20,011 bases of DNA from the NCBI GenBank assembly GCA_002388905.1, contig DGNJ01000095.1:306-20316 (forward strand), given 5' to 3'. The translations under genes and the position numbers were made by a program. This document shows, one piece after another, positions 15,495 through 20,011 of this stretch. Under the pieces are notes generated by a model. The model saw only the letters and a program-made list of their open reading frames with translations. It did no database searches and was not told the origin of the DNA. The DNA is from Cellvibrionales bacterium UBA4495 (GTDB taxonomy: Bacteria > Pseudomonadota > Gammaproteobacteria > Pseudomonadales > Porticoccaceae). Within the stretch, counting starts at the first letter, position 1; every line of letters begins with the position of its first letter.

Positions 15495-16669
15495 AAGCAA
15501 TCAGTTTTCAAAATTTTGACCCCGCCCGTGTCCCTTCTCCGTGTTTTGTGGTGGATGTCGCCGCGGTGGAGGAAAACCTGAAAACCCTCAACCGGGTGCA
15601 GGAGGCCAGCGGTGCGAAAATACTGGCGGCCCTGAAGGCGTTTTCCCTCTGGCGGCTCGGGCCTCTCACGGGCCGGTACCTGTCCGGCACCTGTGCCAGC
15701 GGTTTGCATGAGGCCCGGCTGGGGCATGAGGAATACGGCGGCGAGGTGCATGTCTTTTCCGCTGCTTACAGTGAGGCGGATTTGCGTCGGCTTCTGGCGT
15801 TTGCTGACCACCTGGTGTTCAACTCCATCGAGCAATGGTTGCGTTTCCGGCCGTTGGCCCGAGAGGCAAAAGCGCGCCGTCCCGAACTGCACTTCGGCCT
15901 GCGCATCAACCCGGAGCATTCGGAGGGCACAGTGCCCCTTTACGACCCCTGCGCGCCGGGCTCGCGGCTGGGCATCCCCCTTTCGGAATTCCAGCGGCAC
16001 GAGGGCAGCGACTTTCTCGACGGCATTACCGGCCTGCATTTCCACACGCTCTGTGAGCAGGATTTCCCGCCGCTGGAGAGAACCCTGAAAGCGGTGGAGG
16101 AAAAATTCGCGGACTACCTGGCGCGCATGGAGTGGGTGAATTTTGGCGGCGGCCACCATATCACCCGACCCGACTACCAGGTGGAGCGACTGATCGACGC
16201 TGTCCGTTCCTTCGCTTCCCGTTATGGCGTGCAGGTTTACCTGGAGCCCGGCGAGGCGGTGGCGATCCACACCGGCGTGCTGGTGGCGGAAGTGCTCGAC
16301 ACCCCGTTCAGCAGTGTGCACCAGGCGATTCTCGACACCTCGGCCACCTGCCATATGCCCGATACCCTGGAAATGCCCTACCGGCCCGATATCTTCGGTG
16401 CCGGGGAACCCGGCGAACAGGCCCATACCTATCGGCTGGGCGGCATGACCTGCCTGGCCGGTGACGTAATCGGCGACTACAGCTTTACCGAGCCCCTCCT
16501 TCCGGGCCGGCGCCTGATGTTCGACGACATGGCCCATTACACCATGGTCAAGACCAGTACTTTCAACGGCGTGGGCCTGCCCGCCATCGCCCTGTGGGAT
16601 TCCCGTACCGGCGAGGTGGAAGTAATCCGGGAGTTCGGTTACGCCGACTTCCGCAATCGCCTCTCCTGA
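15491..16669 (+). CDS. nspC: Carboxynorspermidine decarboxylase-like enzyme
   Basis: NspC-type enzymes decarboxylate carboxynorspermidine or carboxyspermidine to the free polyamine. The TTG start at 15491 gives 392 residues and puts the first conserved segment (PSPCFVVD, 15-22) where the family has it. The longer reading from ATG 15413 is ruled out if the TATAAT there is the promoter. The pyridoxal-phosphate Lys49 lies in ALKAFS, followed by SGTCASGLHEARLG, GLHFHTLCE, FGGGHHIT (phosphate loop, 218-225), YLEPGEAVA (250-258), GMTCLAGD (Cys321) and KTSTFNG. These are hallmarks of the alanine-racemase-fold decarboxylases nearest to NspC. Its partner dehydrogenase is 720 bases upstream beyond ybjN. 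The start codon, the hairpin and the leader ORF suggest translational control. Confidence 0.88.
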   Translation: MKAISFQNFDPARVPSPCFVVDVAAVEENLKTLNRVQEASGAKILAALKAFSLWRLGPLTGRYLSGTCASGLHEARLGHEEYGGEVHVFSAAYSEADLRRLLAFADHLVFNSIEQWLRFRPLAREAKARRPELHFGLRINPEHSEGTVPLYDPCAPGSRLGIPLSEFQRHEGSDFLDGITGLHFHTLCEQDFPPLERTLKAVEEKFADYLARMEWVNFGGGHHITRPDYQVERLIDAVRSFASRYGVQVYLEPGEAVAIHTGVLVAEVLDTPFSSVHQAILDTSATCHMPDTLEMPYRPDIFGAGEPGEQAHTYRLGGMTCLAGDVIGDYSFTEPLLPGRRLMFDDMAHYTMVKTSTFNGVGLPAIALWDSRTGEVEVIREFGYADFRNRLS

Positions 16670-16699
16670 GCGTGGGGGCGCCCCAGGAATGACCGGGTA

Positions 16700-16713
16700 T
16701 TGATTTGCATCAA
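16700..16713 (+). promoter_or_regulatory. FNR/ANR/DNR-type binding site upstream of the P450 gene
   Basis: TTGAT, four bases, ATCAA is an exact match to the FNR-family consensus. Its centre lies between 16706 and 16707, about 43 bases before the transcription start predicted from the TATAAT at 16738, close to the -41.5 position of class II activated promoters. The weak -35 sequence under it fits activator dependence. Confidence 0.6.
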
Positions 16714-16722
16714 CATATAAAA

Positions 16723-16749
16723 AGTTGCATATGTTTCTATAATGCAACT
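16723..16749 (+). promoter_or_regulatory. P450 promoter: TATAAT inside an 8-base inverted repeat
   Basis: AGTTGCAT (16723-16730) and ATGCAACT (16742-16749) are exact inverted copies separated by 11 bases. The -10 element TATAAT (16738-16743) lies within and against the second arm. A third TTGCAT occurs at 16705-16710 inside the FNR-type box, 20 bases before the one at 16725. A repressor bound to the dyad would cover the start site. The leader then runs about 68 bases to the ATG, which follows a full AGGAGGT at 16805-16811. Confidence 0.5.
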
Positions 16750-16817
16750 ATGCGACAGGTGAACTATTCGCTGATCAGAAAAAATTTTTATATGAAGAGT
16801 TTCCAGGAGGTCCCAGA

Positions 16818-18035
16818 ATGAGCGCCGAAGCCCAAAACCAGCAGGATTTTGTCAAGTTCGATCCTTTTTCCACGGAGTTTCGCTCGGACCCAGCCGCTTA
16901 TCATAAGCAGCTACTGAATCATTCGCCTGGCTTTATGGTCATGGAGGGCGATGTTCCTTCCGCCTATGTGGCCAAATTCGACCAGTGCCTCGAGGTGCTG
17001 GGTGACTGGCAGCGCTTTTCCAGCGTCAAGCCGCCCAACCTGCCGGGTATGCAGCGCGTGGATTTTTTCAACGGCCAGCCGGTGATGAACTACTCGGATC
17101 CCCCCGAGCACGATCGCCGCCGTCGTGTGGTGAATCCGGCGTTCTCGCCGGGCCGGGTCCGGCAGTTGTCCGAGGCGACGGATCGGATCATTGATCAGTT
17201 GCTGACGCCGATCGAGCGGGGGCAGGCTTTTGACGGCTTCAAGGAAGTGGCCAACCCGCTGGCGGTCAGGGTGCTGTTCGATGAATTCCTGGGAATCCCC
17301 CCGGAAGACCAGGGCATCTTTTTCGAATTCGCCTCGACTTTCTATATGCTCGACGATTTGAAGCCCGGCGACCCGAAGCCCCCGGAATACCTGGCGGCCT
17401 GGGCAAAGGGCGAACAAGTCTGCCGCCGGTTGCTGAACGAGGCCAGGGAAGGCGGGAAGAAGAATGTGCTGGGCCTGATTGCCGCGGCCTCCGAGAGCGG
17501 TGATCTCTCCGACGCCGAAATGATGGCGATGGTCTGCGTACTGTTTACCGGCGGGGTTCCCACGGTCAGCGCCATGTCGGCTTCCGCCCTGCATTACCTC
17601 GCGGCAAACCCGGATATTGCCGAGCGGATCCGCCAGGATGAATCACTGGCCAAGCCGTTTGTGGAAGAGACGTTCCGCATCGATGCGCCGGTGACCCTGG
17701 TCATGCGCTTCTGCACGGAGGATACGAAAATCGGCGACCAGGTGATCAACAAGGGGATGCCGGTTTATACCATGATCTCGGTGGCCAACCGGGATCCGGA
17801 TCAATACGACAACCCGACGGAATTCAATATCGACCGGGAAAAGATGCAGCACCTGGCCTTCGGCAAGGGGACGCATGTCTGTGTCGGCAACTCCATCTCC
17901 CGCATGGTAATCCCCAAGCTGGTGGCCGTGGCGGTGAAGCGGTTCCCGGACCTCAAGGCAGATCCCTCGAAGGCAGGTTCCTGGTTGACCACGCCGCGCT
18001 CCCGGCACCGGGACGCCGTGCCACTGATCGCGTAG
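16818..18035 (+). CDS. Cytochrome P450 with an altered oxygen-activation motif
   Basis: This soluble 405-residue haem-thiolate protein is of bacterial class I size. The haem loop FGKGTHVCVG supplies the iron ligand Cys355. The K-helix EETFR gives Glu284 and Arg287, and the C-helix PEHDRRRRV has the usual His98 and Arg102. The I helix reads TGGVPTVSA (244-252); against P450cam (VGGLDTVVN) the acid Asp251 becomes Pro248 while the Thr is kept as Thr249. The acid normally delivers protons for O2 cleavage, so a standard hydroxylation cycle is doubtful. No ferredoxin or reductase gene is next to it. The gene stands alone behind its own promoter with an FNR-type site and a dyad. The substrate is unknown; peroxide-, NO- or rearrangement-type chemistry is possible. 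Confidence 0.92.
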   Translation: MSAEAQNQQDFVKFDPFSTEFRSDPAAYHKQLLNHSPGFMVMEGDVPSAYVAKFDQCLEVLGDWQRFSSVKPPNLPGMQRVDFFNGQPVMNYSDPPEHDRRRRVVNPAFSPGRVRQLSEATDRIIDQLLTPIERGQAFDGFKEVANPLAVRVLFDEFLGIPPEDQGIFFEFASTFYMLDDLKPGDPKPPEYLAAWAKGEQVCRRLLNEAREGGKKNVLGLIAAASESGDLSDAEMMAMVCVLFTGGVPTVSAMSASALHYLAANPDIAERIRQDESLAKPFVEETFRIDAPVTLVMRFCTEDTKIGDQVINKGMPVYTMISVANRDPDQYDNPTEFNIDREKMQHLAFGKGTHVCVGNSISRMVIPKLVAVAVKRFPDLKADPSKAGSWLTTPRSRHRDAVPLIA

Positions 18036-18054
18036 CGTTAAAGTCCCGGGCGCG

Positions 18055-18083
18055 GTGCCAGCCGATCATCCCGGCACTATAAT
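18055..18083 (+). promoter_or_regulatory. Putative promoter of the D-2-hydroxyacid dehydrogenase gene
   Basis: TATAAT at 18078-18083 is perfect, but no good -35 lies 16-18 bases upstream. GTGCC (18055-18059) and GGCAC (18073-18077) form a 5-base inverted repeat filling the -35 region and abutting the -10, which suits a regulator site. The leader to the ATG would be about 90 bases. Confidence 0.4.
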
Positions 18084-18179
18084 GGCCGTTGATGCGGTGC
18101 GTTCTGCCGGCGGGATTTAACCGGGGGATGCCTGCCGCATGTCCCCCCTTTGCGCGACCCGGAAATTCCGGAGGCCGGT

Positions 18180-19121
18180 ATGCGAGCAGTGATTCTGGAT
18201 GCGGCGACCCTGGGAGACGACATCGACCTCTCGACGATTCGGGAGGCCGTCGGAAACCTTGCGGTCTACTCCAACAGTAGCGCCACCCAGGCGGTGGAGC
18301 GTCTTGGCGGCGCGCGGATAGCGCTGGTCAATAAGGTAGTGCTGGATGAAGCCGCTCTGTCCGCCCTGCCCGGGTTGGAATTGATCTGTGTGCTGGCCAC
18401 CGGCACCAACAATATCGACCGGCGCGCGGCGCAACGGATGGGCATACGGGTGGCCAACGTCACCGGCTACGGAACCGCCAGTGTCGCCCAGCACACCCTC
18501 ATGCTGATGCTGGCACTGGCCGCCCGGTTGCCCTGTTATCAGCGGGATGTCGCCGCCGGGGCTTGGCAGAACGCGGATATCTTCTGCCTCCTGGATCACC
18601 GTACCATGCAGCTCGAAGGCAAGCGCCTGGTGGTTGTCGGGCAGGGGACCATCGGCGCCCGGGTGGGCAGCCTGGCGCAGGGCCTGGGCATGGAGGTGGA
18701 CTACGCCGCCCGGCCCGGCAATGAGCGAGGTGACCCGCGGCCTTCCCTCAACGAACTGGCCCGGAATGCGGACGTACTCAGCCTGCACTGTCCCCTCACC
18801 GAAGCCACCCGCCATCTGGTGAACGAAAGCCTGCTCGACCGGTTCCAACCCGGCGCGTTACTGATCAACTGTGCCCGCGGCGGCATCGTCGACGAAGAAG
18901 CAGCCCTCGCCGCCCTCAGGGAAGGGCGTCTTGGCGGCCTGGCCGTGGATGTCCTCCCGGAAGAGCCGCCCCGGCGGGGACACCCCTTGCTGGATGCCCT
19001 GCCCGAGCCACTCAACCTGATAGTCACCCCCCATAATGCCTGGATCGCACCCGAAGCCCGGCAACGCATTGTGGATCTGACGGCTGACACGATTCGGGCA
19101 TTTCTCCATCAGCGTGGCTGA
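18180..19121 (+). CDS. D-2-hydroxyacid dehydrogenase (hydroxypyruvate/glyoxylate reductase-like)
   Basis: The 313-residue protein belongs to the D-isomer-specific 2-hydroxyacid dehydrogenases, closest by eye to HprA-type glycerate dehydrogenases, which reduce hydroxypyruvate or glyoxylate. The substrate side shows VLATGTNNID (71-80) and VTGYGTASVAQHTLMLML. The Rossmann loop is VGQGTIG (153-159). The catalytic set is Arg233 (CARGGIVD), Glu262 (PEEPP) and His285 (TPHNAW). The end of the second Rossmann strand reads AARPGN without an acid, which weakly favours NADPH over NADH. The ATG at 18180 follows GGAGG by five bases; an in-frame TTG at 18150 was not used. It is a second family member besides serA and lacks an ACT domain. 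The P450 gene upstream is separated by its own promoter region. Confidence 0.88.
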   Translation: MRAVILDAATLGDDIDLSTIREAVGNLAVYSNSSATQAVERLGGARIALVNKVVLDEAALSALPGLELICVLATGTNNIDRRAAQRMGIRVANVTGYGTASVAQHTLMLMLALAARLPCYQRDVAAGAWQNADIFCLLDHRTMQLEGKRLVVVGQGTIGARVGSLAQGLGMEVDYAARPGNERGDPRPSLNELARNADVLSLHCPLTEATRHLVNESLLDRFQPGALLINCARGGIVDEEAALAALREGRLGGLAVDVLPEEPPRRGHPLLDALPEPLNLIVTPHNAWIAPEARQRIVDLTADTIRAFLHQRG

Positions 19122-19178
19122 AAACCCCAAACCCGGTTCCTTTCCGGCCCAGGGTATTGAGGCCGATTGAGAATTTGC

Positions 19179-19198
19179 GATAAGCTGGATGGCTTATC
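19179..19198. promoter_or_regulatory. Dyad in the gap before the molybdopterin oxidoreductase
   Basis: GATAAGC (19179-19185), six bases, GCTTATC (19192-19198) is an exact 7-base inverted repeat in the 214-base gap 19122-19335. No T-run follows, so an operator is likelier than a terminator. A third GATAAG stands at 19242-19247. The only -10-like sequence near the next gene is CATAAT at 19312-19317, without a clear -35. Confidence 0.35.
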
Positions 19199-19335
19199 AT
19201 GCTCTGTCGCGGTAGCGGGAGATGGCTTTTTTCGTACCATGGATAAGAAAGCCGACCCAGGAAGCCACTCAGGAGCTGCCAGAATAATCGTGTCGCATTC
19301 GGGCCGCACCCCATAATCATTACAGTGAAACCGAT

Positions 19336-20011
19336 ATGTCCGAGAACCGTTTAAGTATGTGCAAAACCTGCCTGGCGTACTGCCCCGTCGAGGTGACGGT
19401 GGAGAACGGCCGGGCGGTGAAAGTGGTCGGGGACCGCCAGTCGCCGCTTTACAAGGGCTATACCTGCCCCAAGGGCCGGGCGCTGCCCGAGGCGCACAAC
19501 CATCCGGACAGGCTCCTCCACAGTCGGAAGCGACGTGTCGACGGCACCTTCGAGCCCATCCCCACCGAACGGGCCATCGGGGAAGTGGCCGACAAGCTCA
19601 GGACCATTATCGACGAGCACGGCCCGGAGGCGGTGGCGGTCTACCCGGGTAACGGCGGCGTCAACAATCCCCTCAATATCAATATGGCCATGGCTTTCCT
19701 GCAGGCCATCGGCGCGGGCATGGAGCGGTTCTTCTCCGTGCAGACCATCGACCAGCCCGGCAAGGTGATTGCCCAGGCCCTGCACGGGCGCTGGATTGCC
19801 GGTCCGCAGCCCTTCCACAAGGCCGAAACCTGGGTACTGGTGGGCGCCAATCCGGTGATATCCAAAATGGGACTGGGTCAGAACCCGGGCCAGGTGATCA
19901 AGGAAGCGGTCAGGAATGGCATGAAGCTGATCGTGGTCGATCCCCGGGAGACGGAGTCGGCCCGCCACGCCCATATGCACCTGGCGGCCCAGCCGGGCCA
20001 GGATCCCACCC
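19336..20011 (+). CDS. Molybdopterin oxidoreductase, N-terminal part (runs off the window)
   Basis: An open frame from ATG 19336 continues to the window end (225 codons, no stop). Cys9, Cys12, Cys16 and Cys44 (C-x2-C-x3-C-x27-C, the last in TCPKGR) form the 4Fe-4S motif of the DMSO-reductase superfamily, as in formate dehydrogenases and periplasmic nitrate reductases. Lys46, two residues after the last Cys, is the usual electron-path residue. Later segments (VYPGNGGVNNPLN, TWVLVGANPVISK, LIVVDPRETESARHAHMHLAAQPGQD) match the pterin-binding domain. There is no twin-arginine signal, so a cytoplasmic enzyme is likely. The ribosome site is weak; an internal Met at residue 8 is an alternative start. 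The substrate cannot be assigned because the active-site ligand region lies at or beyond the edge. Confidence 0.85.
   Translation, partial: MSENRLSMCKTCLAYCPVEVTVENGRAVKVVGDRQSPLYKGYTCPKGRALPEAHNHPDRLLHSRKRRVDGTFEPIPTERAIGEVADKLRTIIDEHGPEAVAVYPGNGGVNNPLNINMAMAFLQAIGAGMERFFSVQTIDQPGKVIAQALHGRWIAGPQPFHKAETWVLVGANPVISKMGLGQNPGQVIKEAVRNGMKLIVVDPRETESARHAHMHLAAQPGQDPT

Noticed and set aside
16673..16685. TGGGG-GCG-CCCCA hairpin after nspC as a terminator
   Set aside because: The stem is only five pairs with a three-base loop and no T-run follows; it may stall polymerase but cannot be called a terminator.
19239..19316. A 25-codon frame (starting MDKKADPG) before the molybdopterin oxidoreductase
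   Set aside because: It has no ribosome site and no recognisable features, and it starts within the GGCTTT/AAAGCC arms; chance is the simpler explanation.
1..20011. Mobile element, CRISPR, toxin-antitoxin or phage-defence system
   Set aside because: No transposase, integrase, spaced repeats, paired small toxin genes or nuclease/helicase defence proteins were seen; the genes are metabolic or regulatory with uniform base composition.

Overview
The window reads as chromosomal DNA of a free-living, GC-rich (roughly 60% by eye) gammaproteobacterium, probably marine or environmental. The basis is a FabY-type initiating ketoacyl synthase resembling the Pseudomonas enzyme, a YbjN protein close to the enterobacterial one, a BarA/GacS-like tripartite kinase, and a SerC of the alphaproteobacterial/archaeal type. 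No tRNA, rRNA, transposase, phage gene or CRISPR array is seen. Coding density is high and nearly every gene is metabolic or regulatory.

Layout. (1) 1-1323, plus strand: the end of serC followed by serA (serine biosynthesis). (2) 1320-7158, minus strand: an operon-like trio read as TonB-dependent receptor, then an ABC-type periplasmic binding protein without permease or ATPase, then a BarA-like hybrid kinase. The last two overlap by ATGA, and the kinase stop codon overlaps the serA stop. (3) 7385-8436, plus strand: pdxH (pyridoxal phosphate synthesis) and a small membrane protein. (4) 8452-11464: a GlxA/AraC-type regulator divergent from fabY, which starts fatty-acid synthesis. (5) 11628-16669: a polyamine region with speA and a carboxynorspermidine-dehydrogenase-like gene in tandem, ybjN on the opposite strand, then nspC. 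(6) 16700-18035: a cytochrome P450 behind an FNR/ANR-type box and a dyad operator. (7) 18180-19121: a D-2-hydroxyacid dehydrogenase. (8) 19336 to the end: the N-terminal third or so of a molybdopterin oxidoreductase with a 4Fe-4S motif.

How the genes work together. SpeA makes agmatine from arginine. The dehydrogenase and NspC-like decarboxylase add an aminopropyl group from aspartate semialdehyde, to putrescine, diaminopropane or possibly to agmatine itself. SerC, SpeA and NspC all need pyridoxal phosphate, which PdxH supplies. The receptor, binding protein and kinase look like a ligand capture and sensing system rather than a transporter.

The points most worth a second look are: the P450, which has proline where the oxygen-activating acid normally sits and lies behind a perfect FNR-type site; a 12-codon leader ORF with a start-masking hairpin ahead of nspC; UUG start codons on both polyamine decarboxylases; the clustering of speA with the carboxyspermidine-type genes; and the receptor/binding-protein/kinase trio.
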